DNA of 14,332 nucleotides. Origin: CAZGTQ01 sp964528575 (lineage in GTDB: Bacteria > Planctomycetota > UBA1135 > GCA-002686595). Positions 1 to 7,129 of this stretch are shown in pieces; positions within the stretch are counted from its first letter, which is position 1; each line of letters starts with the position of its first letter. The DNA is taken from positions 1 through 14,332 of the forward strand of contig CAZGTQ010000228.1 of the NCBI GenBank assembly GCA_964528575.1. The letters run 5' to 3'. A model generated the notes under the pieces. The model saw nothing but the letters and a program-made list of their open reading frames with translations. It ran no database searches and was not told the DNA's origin. The position numbers were made by a program, and so were the translations under genes.

Positions 1-1130
1 CCGATCTCGAAGTCGAGAGAGCCGAGCCCCGACGTCGTGCCGATCGGAACGAGGATCGGGTCGAGCCCGACCGCGACGAGGCCGGGGAACGCCGAGACGA
101 AGAGCGGCGTCGTCGCGAAGCTCACGGCCAGGAAGAGCGGCGACGCCGGCTCCGTCTCGACGTGGAACTGCGCGTCCTCGTCGTCGCGCACGAGCGCCAT
201 CGTGTCGAAACCGACGTTCGTCGCCGCGCGCTCGACGAGCGCGCCGCCCGCGTTGGTGTACGGCGGGCCGCTCGGCCCCGAGGCGCCGCCGAACACGTCG
301 GATCCGCCGGGGCCGCCGAGGAGCTGCGAGCCGATCGACCACACCTCCGAGCCCGCGGAGATCGTCATGCCCGGTCCGCCGGTGCCGGGGGGCGCGCCGA
401 GGACGAAGCCGATCCCGCCGACCCCGCCGCGCGACACGGTGTCGCGCAGGCTGACGAAGCTCTGCTCGACGCGCGTGCCGATCCGGCCCGAGCCGCCCTG
501 GACTACCGTCGCGCCGCCGTGGACCTCACAGCGCAACAGGTGCACTTCGCTGCCCGCGATCGACAGCCCGTTCTGCCCGCCTTCGAGCCCCGCGCCGGGC
601 GCCGCGCCGGTCCCGCCGACGATCGTCACGTCGACGAGCAGGACCTGCGCGCTGTCCGTGATCTCGACGGCGTCGCTCTCGTTCAACGAGTAGATGAACG
701 GCACGGCTGGGACCGCGACCACGGACACGTTCTCGATCCAGACGGCTCCCGCGCAGTTGGTGATGCGCAGCGTGTTCTCGGCGATCTGGTTCGGCGGCAG
801 GAACGTGAGCCCGCGCAGGAGCGCCCGCTGGCCGGCGGGCACGCCGCTGACCACGCTCGCGTTCGCGCCGCTCGCGCCGAGCACGATGACGTCGGCGCCT
901 TCGTCGCCGACGATCGATGGGCCCTTGCCGGCGAGCGTGAAGTTGGCGTACGTGCCAGCGCGCACGAGCACGAGGTCGCCGGGCGCGGCGGCGTCGACGG
1001 CGGCCTGGATCGTGGCGAAGTCGGCGGGGGCGTCGTCGTCGACCGTCCAGACGTCCGCCTGGGCGAGCGCGGGGGCGCCGGCGAGGACGAAACAGGAGAG
1101 AGCGAGGGAACGGTAGGCCGGTCGAGCCAT
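1..1130 (-). CDS. Secreted parallel beta-helix (pectate-lyase-like) protein, C-terminus cut by window edge
   Basis: The minus-strand frame opens at the ATG ending at 1130 and stays open to base 1, giving 376 codons without a stop, so the C-terminus lies outside the window. The start is supported by a perfect AAGGAG (plus-strand 1138-1143) seven bases upstream. Residues 1-24 form a signal peptide (positive start, hydrophobic core, ALAQA end), so the product is exported. Residues 38-61 read FATIQAAVDAAAPGDLVLVRAGTY, the classic first coil of the pectin-lyase-like right-handed beta-helix fold. Residues about 70-300 are glycine-rich short strands consistent with stacked coils. I see no catalytic signature of a specific polysaccharide lyase, so a substrate should not be assigned; an adhesive or structural surface role is equally possible. 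Residues about 331-376 look like the start of a C-terminal beta domain resembling the end of the kelch protein at 2517-5012. The gene is divergent from the M20 amidohydrolase. Fold and secretion are confident; function is unknown. Confidence 0.85.
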   Translation of the reverse strand, partial: MARPAYRSLALSCFVLAGAPALAQADVWTVDDDAPADFATIQAAVDAAAPGDLVLVRAGTYANFTLAGKGPSIVGDEGADVIVLGASGANASVVSGVPAGQRALLRGLTFLPPNQIAENTLRITNCAGAVWIENVSVVAVPAVPFIYSLNESDAVEITDSAQVLLVDVTIVGGTGAAPGAGLEGGQNGLSIAGSEVHLLRCEVHGGATVVQGGSGRIGTRVEQSFVSLRDTVSRGGVGGIGFVLGAPPGTGGPGMTISAGSEVWSIGSQLLGGPGGSDVFGGASGPSGPPYTNAGGALVERAATNVGFDTMALVRDDEDAQFHVETEPASPLFLAVSFATTPLFVSAFPGLVAVGLDPILVPIGTTSGLGSLDFEI

Positions 1131-1162
1131 GGGGGTGCTCCTTCTGCTGTGGGGGCAGGTCG

Positions 1163-1168
1163 AGCATA
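1163..1168 (-). promoter_or_regulatory. Candidate -10 box of the beta-helix gene
   Basis: On the minus strand TATGCT lies 32 bases before the ATG, upstream of the AAGGAG ribosome site. It fits a TANNNT -10 box. I see no recognisable -35, so this is a position-based call. Confidence 0.35.
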
Positions 1169-1199
1169 GCGCACCCGTCGCGGAGCGGGGATGCGCTAT
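1166..1199. repeat. Inverted repeat spanning the divergent promoter region
   Basis: ATAGCGCA (1166-1173) and TGCGCTAT (1192-1199) are perfect 8-base inverted copies separated by 18 bases. The inner CCCG and CGGG can extend the stem past a two-base bulge. Each arm contains or abuts a -10-like box (TATGCT on minus, TATCCT on plus). The symmetry could be an operator for a dimeric regulator, or simply two similar promoters facing away from each other. Confidence 0.5.
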
Positions 1200-1202
1200 C
1201 CT
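1197..1202 (+). promoter_or_regulatory. Candidate -10 box of the M20 amidohydrolase gene
   Basis: TATCCT ends nine bases before the ATG at 1212. At that distance transcription would begin at or within a few bases of the start codon, giving a leaderless or nearly leaderless mRNA. No -35 is recognisable. If true, it argues against the alternative ATG at 1191, which lies upstream of the box. Confidence 0.4.
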
Positions 1203-1211
1203 CGCAGCTCG

Positions 1212-2453
1212 ATGACGACGACCACTCGCACGCTGCGCATCGACGCCGAACGCTTGCTCCGCCGCATCGACGAGCTCGCGCGCTGCGGGCCGCGCGACGA
1301 CGGGGGCGTCTGCCGGCTCGCGCTCACCGACGCGGATCGCGAGGCGCGCGACCTCGTCGTCGGCTGGATGCGCGCGCTCGGCCTCGCCGTGACGGTCGAC
1401 CGCGTCGGAAACGTGGTCGGTGTCCGCGCGGGCCGCACCGATGGGCCGCCGGTGATGACCGGCTCGCACGTCGACACCGTCGCGACGGGGGGCCGCTACG
1501 ACGGCAACCTGGGCGTGCTCGCGGGGCTCGAGGTCGTCGAGACGCTGAACGACGCGAACGTGACGACGCAGCACCCGCTCGCGGTCGGGTTGTTCACGAA
1601 CGAGGAGGGAGCGCGCTTCGCGCCCGACATGCTGGGCAGCCTCGTGTACGTCGGCGGGCTCGCGCTCGACGTCGCGCTCGCGTCGGTCGGCATCGACGGC
1701 GCCGTGCTCGGCGACGAGCTCGCGCGCATCGGCTACGCGGGCGACGCGCCGGTCGGCTCGCCCGACGTGCGCGCGTTCGTCGAGTTGCACGTCGAGCAGG
1801 GCCCGGTGCTCGAGAGCGAGGGCGTGACGATCGGCGCGGTGCACGGCGTGCAGGGCATCTCGTGGACCGAGGTGTCGTTGACGGGTCAGGCGAACCACGC
1901 GGGGACGACGCCGATGCGGCTGCGGCGCGACCCGGCCGTCGTCGCGGGTCGCCTGGCGGGTTTCCTGCGCGACCTGGCGGGGGAGCTGGGCGCGGAGCAG
2001 CTCGCGACGTGCGGCGCGATCGACCTCGTGCCGAACCTGATCAACGTGATCCCGGCGCGCGCGCGCGCGACGGTCGACCTGCGCAACACCGACGGGGCCG
2101 TGCTGCGCGAGGCCGAGCGGCGCGTCGACGCCTGGCTGCGCGACGCGGCCGCGGCCGAGGGGCTCGAGCTCACCACCCGCACGCTCGCGCGCTTCGACCC
2201 GGTGCGCTTCGACTCGGGGGCGTGCGCGACGGTCGAGGACGTGGCGCGCGAGCTGGGGCACTCCGTGCGCAGGATCACGTCGGGCGCCGGGCACGACGCG
2301 CAGATGCTCGCGCGCGTCTGTCCCGCGGCGATGATCTTCGTGCCGAGCGTGGGCGGGATCAGTCACAACCCGAAGGAGCACACCGAGCCCGCGGACCTCG
2401 CGGCGGGAGCGAACGTGCTCCTGCACGTGCTCCTGCGACTCGCGAGCAGGTGA
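1212..2453 (+). CDS. M20-family Zn-dependent amidase (N-carbamoyl-L-amino acid hydrolase / allantoate amidohydrolase type)
   Basis: A 413-residue cytosolic metallo-amidohydrolase of the hydantoinase/carbamoylase branch of peptidase family M20, close to the usual 400-420 residues. Bimetal ligands expected for the family are all present: H86 in GSHVDTV, D97 in GRYDGNLG, E132 in TNEEGARF, H193 in ELHVEQG and H385 in GGISHNPKEH; E131 is the likely general base. The inserted dimerisation domain runs about 210-325 and includes the ANHAGTTPM motif (228-235). Family members cleave the terminal carbamoyl or ureido group of N-carbamoyl amino acids, beta-ureidopropionate or allantoate. The sequence alone does not tell me which, and no neighbouring hydantoinase, allantoinase or transporter helps. 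Start choice: an in-frame ATG at 1191 has GGAG (1182-1185) five bases ahead, but the -10-like box at 1197-1202 lies inside that extension, so I prefer 1212; the difference is seven residues. Convergent with the kelch gene. Confidence 0.93.
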   Translation: MTTTTRTLRIDAERLLRRIDELARCGPRDDGGVCRLALTDADREARDLVVGWMRALGLAVTVDRVGNVVGVRAGRTDGPPVMTGSHVDTVATGGRYDGNLGVLAGLEVVETLNDANVTTQHPLAVGLFTNEEGARFAPDMLGSLVYVGGLALDVALASVGIDGAVLGDELARIGYAGDAPVGSPDVRAFVELHVEQGPVLESEGVTIGAVHGVQGISWTEVSLTGQANHAGTTPMRLRRDPAVVAGRLAGFLRDLAGELGAEQLATCGAIDLVPNLINVIPARARATVDLRNTDGAVLREAERRVDAWLRDAAAAEGLELTTRTLARFDPVRFDSGACATVEDVARELGHSVRRITSGAGHDAQMLARVCPAAMIFVPSVGGISHNPKEHTEPADLAAGANVLLHVLLRLASR

Positions 2454-2456
2454 CCG

Positions 2457-2472
2457 GATCCCCTGGGGGATC
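2457..2472. terminator. Short perfect hairpin between convergent genes, possible bidirectional terminator
   Basis: GATCCCC (2457-2463), TG, GGGGATC (2466-2472): a 7-base perfect inverted repeat just after the amidohydrolase stop and 45 bases beyond the kelch gene stop. There is no T-run on either strand, so intrinsic termination is plausible but unproven. Confidence 0.4.
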
Positions 2473-2516
2473 GAATCCGAGCACCGCCCGCCGAGTCGGG
2501 TCCGCGTCGCCGCGCT

Positions 2517-5012
2517 CTACGGCAGGAGCGCGAGCGGAGTCGCGTTGCTCGCGAACACCGCGTTGAAGCCGGCGAGCGGGTCGAACACGACGCTCGCGTG
2601 CCAGATCGTCAAGCCGGCGAGGTTCGGGTTCGAGCTCGGCGGCAGCGTCAGCGTCGTCTCGGCCGAGCCCGTCGGGGTCAGCACGCCGAGCGAGTTGCCG
2701 TACGGCGGCTGGTTCGCGTTGTTCAGCGTGAAGAAGCTGAACGAGTCGATCGTGAGCGGCAGGACGACCGAGTCGATCGGGAACCCGCCGAGCCCCGAGA
2801 CCGAGCCGACGAGCAGGAACACGTTGCCCGCGTTCGCTCCGCCCGCGGCGAGCGCGAAACGCCGCTGGCCGCCGGCCGAGACGTCGAGGAGGCAGTCGTC
2901 GAGCAGCAGCGACTCCTCGGCGACGAACGCCTCGTGCACGCTGTTCGCGGCCGCGGGGACGCCGCCGAGCGCGTGGATCGCGCCGCACGCGCCCGTACCG
3001 GTCGCCGCCATCCGCGCCGCCGCCTGCGGCTTCGGCGAGCCCGCGGTCCACGTGTTCGTCGCCGCGTCGTAGACCTCGACGGTGGCGAGCGCCGAGCCCG
3101 CAGCTCCGAACCCGCCGATCACGACGCCGCGGCCGGCGTACTCGCCCTGCACGAGCGAGCCGGCGAGCGCGTTGTCGCGCGCGGTCGGCATCGGCGCCGC
3201 GCTCGACCACGAGTCGCTGAGCGGGTCGTACACCTGGACGAGCGTCGTGGGCGCGGCGCCGTTCCAGCCGCCGAAGACGTGGATCCGCCCCCCCAGCACG
3301 ACCGTCGCCTGCACGTCGGCGACGGCGGTGGGCAGGGACGCGAGCGGGCTCCACGCGTCGAGCTGCGGGTCGTACACCTCGTGCGCGGCGAGCGGGGTGC
3401 CCGAGCGCGGAGCGACCGCGTTCCGGCCGCCGATCGCGTGGAGCTTGCCGTTCAGCTCGACGAGCCCCAGACCCGCGCGCGCGACCGCCATCGAGCCGCC
3501 GTTCGACCACGAGTCGGCGAGCGGGTCGTAGATCTCGAGCGCGGCGAGCACGTTGGCGCCGTCTTGTCCGCCGGCGGCGTAGTGCAGGCCGCCGACGCCC
3601 GCGGCCGCGAGGTCCGCGCGCGCGAGCGCCGCCGCGGTGCCGCTCGCCCACGAGCCGGTCGCCAAGTCGTAGACGTAGGGCGTCGCGGCGAGTGCTCCGG
3701 AGTCGCCGTGCGAAACGACGATCGAGTCGCCGGCGCGCGACGCCGCGGCTCCTACCAGGCCGTTCGGGACGTCCGCGCGGAAGGCCCAGTTCTGCGGCGG
3801 CGGCGTGCACGTCATGTCGAGTCGGAACGTCCCGCTGGCTCCGCTGAAGCCGCCGACGGCGATCAGGTACGTCTGTCCCGCGGTCGTCTGGAAGACGACC
3901 TCGCTCATCAGCCCGCACGCGTCGTCGTTGCAGCCGACCTCGTTGAGCGCTCCGCAGGCGCCGTCGAACACGGCGACGGCCGTGTCGAACGATGCACCGG
4001 CGCACGTGGACGCGGTCGCGAAGCCCGAGCACGTCGCGGTGTACGCGAACCAGACCTCGGTGCCCATCGAGCCGCAGCTCCCGGTGACCGCATCGGTCGA
4101 GGCGCTTGCGTTCGACGCGACGACCTGGCCGTCGCCGATCGGGATCGCGGTGGCGCAGACGTCGTTCGTCGGCGCGGGCGTGCACGTCACGTCGAGCGAG
4201 AAGTTGCCCTGTAGGGGCGCTCCTGCGCCGGCGTAGCCGCCGACGGAGATGAAGAACGTCTGGCCGGCCGTCGCCGGGAAGGAGATCTCCGACTGGAGGC
4301 TGCACGTGTCGTCGTTGCACGCGACCTCCGACAGGGCGCCGCACGCGCCAGCGAATGCCGTGAGCGTCGTGTCGTAGTCGGCGGAGCCGCCGCCCGAGCA
4401 CGTCGTGACGAGGACGAGGCCGGTGCACGGCGCGACGTAGGAGTACCAGACGTCGCTGCCGATCGTGGCGCAGCCGCCGAGCTGGGCGCTCGTCGTGGCG
4501 CCCAGGTTGGATCCCGCCGTGACGCCGTTGCCGATCGGCAGAGCCGTCGCGCAATCGTCGTTCGCCGGAGCCGTGGGGCACGTGACGTCGATCGTGAAGT
4601 TGCCCGTGGCTCCGCTGAAGCCGCCGACCGCGATCAGGTACGTCTGACCGGACGTGACGAAGAACGAGACGCTCGAGAGCGTTCCGCAGGAGTCGTCGTT
4701 GCAGGCGAGCTGCGTGAGCGCGCCGCACGTGCCCGAGAACGCCGCGATCGCCGTGTCGTAGTCCGCCGACGCGCCGGGCGCGCACAGGCTCGCGGTCGCG
4801 ATTCCCGTGCACGTGGCCTGGTACGAGTACCAGACCTCGTTGCCCATCGATCCGCAGCTCCCCGTGACCGGATCCGTCGTCGCGCCGATCGTCGTGCCGC
4901 TCGTGAGGCCGTTGGAGATCGGAGTCGCGCCTGCGCAGGTGTCGCTCTGGGTCGCGGCCGGCACGGCCAACATCGCGACGAGCAGCGTCGCGACGGGAAT
5001 TCGTCTTGTCAT
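2517..5012 (-). CDS. Large secreted protein: three Cys-rich repeats, kelch beta-propeller, C-terminal beta domain
   Basis: An 831-residue exported protein. Residues 1-22 are a signal peptide ending AATQ. Residues 24-402 hold three tandem repeats of about 127 residues (roughly 24-150, 151-281, 282-402). Each opens with (N/S)D-x-C-A-x-A-x-PI, then a G(S/C)C/GCA-x-x-G-x-(E/D)VW(Y/F) segment, DT, CGAL, CNDD-x-C and GQT(Y/F)-(L/F)I-x-VGG(F/Y), ending (L/I)D(V/M)TC; the regular cysteines imply disulfides. The repeats resemble prepeptidase-C-terminal-like jelly-roll modules, but I cannot confirm the family. Residues about 405-695 are a kelch propeller, with YD-x4-(D/S/T)W strand ends at 446, 494, 546, 594 and 647 and GG doublets between them. 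Residues about 700-831 form a separate beta-rich domain ending in ASNATPLALLP. The start is the ATG immediately before the signal peptide, with a weak GGAAG ahead; the frame stays open upstream to 5336, but that stretch is low-complexity Arg/Ser with no signal peptide. No enzyme motif is seen; a surface or matrix binding role is an inference. Confidence 0.9.
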   Translation of the reverse strand: MTRRIPVATLLVAMLAVPAATQSDTCAGATPISNGLTSGTTIGATTDPVTGSCGSMGNEVWYSYQATCTGIATASLCAPGASADYDTAIAAFSGTCGALTQLACNDDSCGTLSSVSFFVTSGQTYLIAVGGFSGATGNFTIDVTCPTAPANDDCATALPIGNGVTAGSNLGATTSAQLGGCATIGSDVWYSYVAPCTGLVLVTTCSGGGSADYDTTLTAFAGACGALSEVACNDDTCSLQSEISFPATAGQTFFISVGGYAGAGAPLQGNFSLDVTCTPAPTNDVCATAIPIGDGQVVASNASASTDAVTGSCGSMGTEVWFAYTATCSGFATASTCAGASFDTAVAVFDGACGALNEVGCNDDACGLMSEVVFQTTAGQTYLIAVGGFSGASGTFRLDMTCTPPPQNWAFRADVPNGLVGAAASRAGDSIVVSHGDSGALAATPYVYDLATGSWASGTAAALARADLAAAGVGGLHYAAGGQDGANVLAALEIYDPLADSWSNGGSMAVARAGLGLVELNGKLHAIGGRNAVAPRSGTPLAAHEVYDPQLDAWSPLASLPTAVADVQATVVLGGRIHVFGGWNGAAPTTLVQVYDPLSDSWSSAAPMPTARDNALAGSLVQGEYAGRGVVIGGFGAAGSALATVEVYDAATNTWTAGSPKPQAAARMAATGTGACGAIHALGGVPAAANSVHEAFVAEESLLLDDCLLDVSAGGQRRFALAAGGANAGNVFLLVGSVSGLGGFPIDSVVLPLTIDSFSFFTLNNANQPPYGNSLGVLTPTGSAETTLTLPPSSNPNLAGLTIWHASVVFDPLAGFNAVFASNATPLALLP

Positions 5013-5032
5013 GTGGGGCTTCCGGGTCCAGC

Positions 5033-5072
5033 GAGAGCGCTCGCGCGCGGCCGGAGAGCGCTCGCGCGCGGC
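5033..5072. repeat. Tandem duplication, 21-base period, in the kelch gene leader
   Basis: A 19-base block starting GAGAGCGCTCGCGCG occurs at 5033-5051 and again at 5054-5072, a period of 21 bases. Each copy contains the self-complementary GAGCGCTC, so the leader could fold. It lies between the proposed -10 (5084-5089) and the start codon (5012). Confidence 0.7.
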
Positions 5073-5083
5073 GTGAGGGTGCG

Positions 5084-5089
5084 AGTGTA
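5084..5089 (-). promoter_or_regulatory. Candidate -10 box of the kelch gene
   Basis: On the minus strand TACACT lies in the 124-base gap behind the PQQ-like gene, about 71 bases before the ATG. It sits in the only less GC-rich patch of the gap (GTTACACT). No clear -35. It would make the kelch gene a separate unit from its upstream neighbour. Confidence 0.4.
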
Positions 5090-5136
5090 ACACGCGCTGC
5101 GGCGTTCGCGGCGGCCGCGCAGGGCCCCCGCCGACG

Positions 5137-6576
5137 TCAGCGTGGCTCGTCGTGCGCCGGCGCGGGGCCGAAGCAATGCAGCGCGCTCTGCGAGCGCACC
5201 AGGACGAGCTCGCCGTCGATCGCGGGCGTCGCCCAGAGCTCCTCACCGAGCGCGTGGCTCGACACGACCTTCCACTCGGGCTTCGCGTCGAGCGCGGTGA
5301 GCACGCCCGCGTTGCTGGCGGTGAGCAGCCGTCCACCGGCGGCGACCGGAGACGAGAAATACTGGCCCGGTTCGCCGACGCGGCCGCGCTCGAGCACTTC
5401 GCCCGTCGCGGCGTCGAGCGTCGTGAGCACGCCGTTGTCGCGCAGGAGGAACACGGTGCCGTCGACGACGAGCGGCGAGAGGAAATCCGTCATCGCGCGC
5501 CGGTCGTCGCAGCGCCACGCGACGTGCGTCTCCGTCACGTCTCCCTTCCCGCCCAGCCGGATCGCGAGCAGCGCGCCCGTCGCGGCGCCCGCGCTGCGGA
5601 TGTAGTCGAAGTCCGCCTCGTCGAGCTTGTCGTCGTCCGTGAGGTCGAATACGAACCACGCAGCCTGCAGGAGCTCCTCGTCCCACTCGCTCTTCTGGAT
5701 GAAGCCGTCCTCGTTCGCGTCCTTCTCCGCGAGCATCTCTTCCCAGCTCTGCGTCACCTTGGGCATGCCCATGTCACTGGTCGGCGCCATGTAGGCGTTG
5801 ACGATGCACAAGTCGCCCCACAGGATGGGCGCGGCCTTGACCTGCCACGCGCAGCCGCCGGCCCACCACAGCTCCGCGCCGTCGTCGACGGAGTACGCCG
5901 TGACGCGGAACGCGCCCGCGGTGATCAGTTGCGCGGGGCCCTCCTCCGGCTCGTGCACGACGGGCGTCGAGTAGCCGTGCGGGCCGGGGCGCGGGACTTC
6001 CCACACGACCTTGCCCGTGCGCGCGTCGAGCGCCACGAGCCGCGAGCCGAGGTCCTGGTCGATCTGCACGAAGAGCTTGCCCTCGTAGAGCACCGGCGAC
6101 GTCGACAGCCCGTGCGGGATCGAGAACGGCGCGCCGAGGTCGTTGCGCCACAGCTCCTCGCCCTCGAGGTCGTACGCGACCAGCCCGACGTGGTGGAAGA
6201 GCGAGTAGACGCGCTCGCCGTCGGTCGCGGGCGTCGACGACGCGGACGAGTTGCCGCCGACGCGGCGGCCGTCGTGCTCGACCGAGCGGCGCCAGCGCAC
6301 GGCGCCGGTCGCCTCGTCGATGGCGAACGTGACGAGCTCCTTGCCGTCGACGCCGGTGACGAAGACGAGCCCTTTCGCCACGACCGGCGACGAGTAGCCC
6401 GGCGGCAGCTCGGTGCGCCAGCGGTGCGCGCCCTCCGCGTCGAAGCTCGCAGGGATCGAGCTGTCCGGGGCGACGCCGGAGCGGTCGGGGCCGCGGAACG
6501 CAGTCCATTGGGACTCGGCCGGCGGATCGACGAGGGCCGAGAGGAGCACGGGGAGCGCGAGGACGATCGAACACAT
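5137..6576 (-). CDS. Secreted PQQ-like beta-propeller protein with inserted EF-hand pair
   Basis: A 479-residue exported protein. The start is the ATG ending at 6576, followed directly by a short hydrophobic signal peptide (residues 1-16 or so) and preceded by AGGAG nine bases upstream. An in-frame ATG 23 codons earlier would put a charged tail before the signal, so I reject it. Residues 24-34 (WTAFRGPDRSG) match the W-x-x-(F)RGP-x-R-x-G opening of the outer-membrane-assembly/PQQ-like propeller proteins common in Planctomycetota. Blade repeats of the form V-x-A-x-D-x-x-TG-x-x-x-W recur at about 84-96, 180-193, 226-237 and 385-395. A pair of EF-hands interrupts the propeller: DANEDGFIQKSE (286-297, a canonical 12-residue loop) and DLTDDDKLDEAD (311-322, with K in place of the usual Gly at position 6). 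Calcium binding is likely. The quinoprotein dehydrogenase catalytic set is not evident, so it is probably a non-enzymatic binding or scaffold protein. The kelch gene follows 124 bases downstream on the same strand. Confidence 0.92.
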   Translation of the reverse strand: MCSIVLALPVLLSALVDPPAESQWTAFRGPDRSGVAPDSSIPASFDAEGAHRWRTELPPGYSSPVVAKGLVFVTGVDGKELVTFAIDEATGAVRWRRSVEHDGRRVGGNSSASSTPATDGERVYSLFHHVGLVAYDLEGEELWRNDLGAPFSIPHGLSTSPVLYEGKLFVQIDQDLGSRLVALDARTGKVVWEVPRPGPHGYSTPVVHEPEEGPAQLITAGAFRVTAYSVDDGAELWWAGGCAWQVKAAPILWGDLCIVNAYMAPTSDMGMPKVTQSWEEMLAEKDANEDGFIQKSEWDEELLQAAWFVFDLTDDDKLDEADFDYIRSAGAATGALLAIRLGGKGDVTETHVAWRCDDRRAMTDFLSPLVVDGTVFLLRDNGVLTTLDAATGEVLERGRVGEPGQYFSSPVAAGGRLLTASNAGVLTALDAKPEWKVVSSHALGEELWATPAIDGELVLVRSQSALHCFGPAPAHDEPR

Positions 6577-6601
6577 GGGGAGCTTCTCCTGGGACGGGCG
6601 G

Positions 6602-6607
6602 AGCGTA
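6602..6607 (-). promoter_or_regulatory. Candidate -10 box of the PQQ-like gene
   Basis: On the minus strand TACGCT lies 25 bases before the ATG, upstream of the AGGAG ribosome site, in the 100-base gap behind the small protein gene. It fits TANNNT only; no -35 is seen. Confidence 0.3.
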
Positions 6608-6662
6608 GCCGCGTGCGCCGCCCTGCGTCGTTCGGGCTGCGTCATTTCGCGCAGACCGAAAC

Positions 6663-6680
6663 GTGACGTGAGAGCGTCAC
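6663..6680 (-). terminator. Hairpin overlapping the stop codon of the small unknown gene
   Basis: GTGACG (6663-6668), six-base loop, CGTCAC (6675-6680): a 6-base perfect stem that includes the TGA stop at 6677-6679. On the minus strand it is followed by GTTTCGG, a very short T-run. Weak terminator candidate. Confidence 0.3.
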
Positions 6681-7120
6681 TCCAGAAGCTCGTACATCCC
6701 GTGGCGCGCGTCGGCGAGCTTCTTCTGCCGCACGAGCTCGTCCCACACCTCGCGCGGGTAGCGCTCCGGCGGCGTGATCGCGACGACGTTGGACGCGCGG
6801 CCGCTGCTCATCGGGCCGCCGCCGATCGACGACTCGTCGACGAGCCGCGTCAGCTTCATGCGCTTGCGGAACGCCTTCAGCGCGCGCTTCAGCACCGTGC
6901 GGTCCTGGACGGGGAGCAGGCGCTTGCCGGCCCGCCAACCGTCGACGATCGCGCGCAGCGCCGCTTCGTCGCGTGCGTCGACCGCGGCGGCGAGCTCGGG
7001 CTCGTCCGCGCGCGTCGGCTCGAGAGCGGCGCGTGCGCGGTCCCAGTCGGGCGGCGAGGCGTCGGCGGCGGACGCGCAAGCGTGGCTGAGCAGGTCGCGC
7101 TCGAGATCGAAGGGAGTCAT
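6677..7120 (-). CDS. Small protein of unknown function, downstream of metG
   Basis: A 147-residue soluble protein with no signal peptide or membrane segment. The N-terminal half (1-70) is Ala/Asp/Arg/Glu-rich and predicted helical; residues about 75-92 (RTVLKRALKAFRKRMKL) are strongly basic. The C-terminal half carries what looks like a conserved core: SSIGGGPMSSGR (97-108), VVAITPPERYPREVWDELV (112-130) and a final HGMYELLE. The style resembles a conserved protein of unknown function I associate with Planctomycetota, but I cannot name a family. The ATG lies 9 bases after the metG stop with no Shine-Dalgarno sequence, so translation by reinitiation from metG is likely and the two are probably co-transcribed. 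The basic segment followed by the Gly/Ser loop could bind nucleic acid; that is speculation. The stop codon lies inside a small hairpin. Confidence 0.85.
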   Translation of the reverse strand: MTPFDLERDLLSHACASAADASPPDWDRARAALEPTRADEPELAAAVDARDEAALRAIVDGWRAGKRLLPVQDRTVLKRALKAFRKRMKLTRLVDESSIGGGPMSSGRASNVVAITPPERYPREVWDELVRQKKLADARHGMYELLE

Positions 7121-7129
7121 GGGTGGAGC

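Noticed and set aside
1191..1211. Earlier ATG for the M20 amidohydrolase, with GGAG five bases upstream
   Set aside because: It is not excluded, but the -10-like box lies inside this stretch and the extra residues (MRYPRSS) do not fit the family N-terminus, so 1212 was preferred.
2359..4812. 817-residue minus-strand frame overlapping the kelch gene
   Set aside because: It is a shifted reading of the same DNA; the kelch frame has a signal peptide, repeats and conserved motifs.
5013..5336. Upstream extension of the kelch frame to 5336
   Set aside because: It overlaps the end of the PQQ-like gene, is Arg/Ser low complexity, and would bury the signal peptide.
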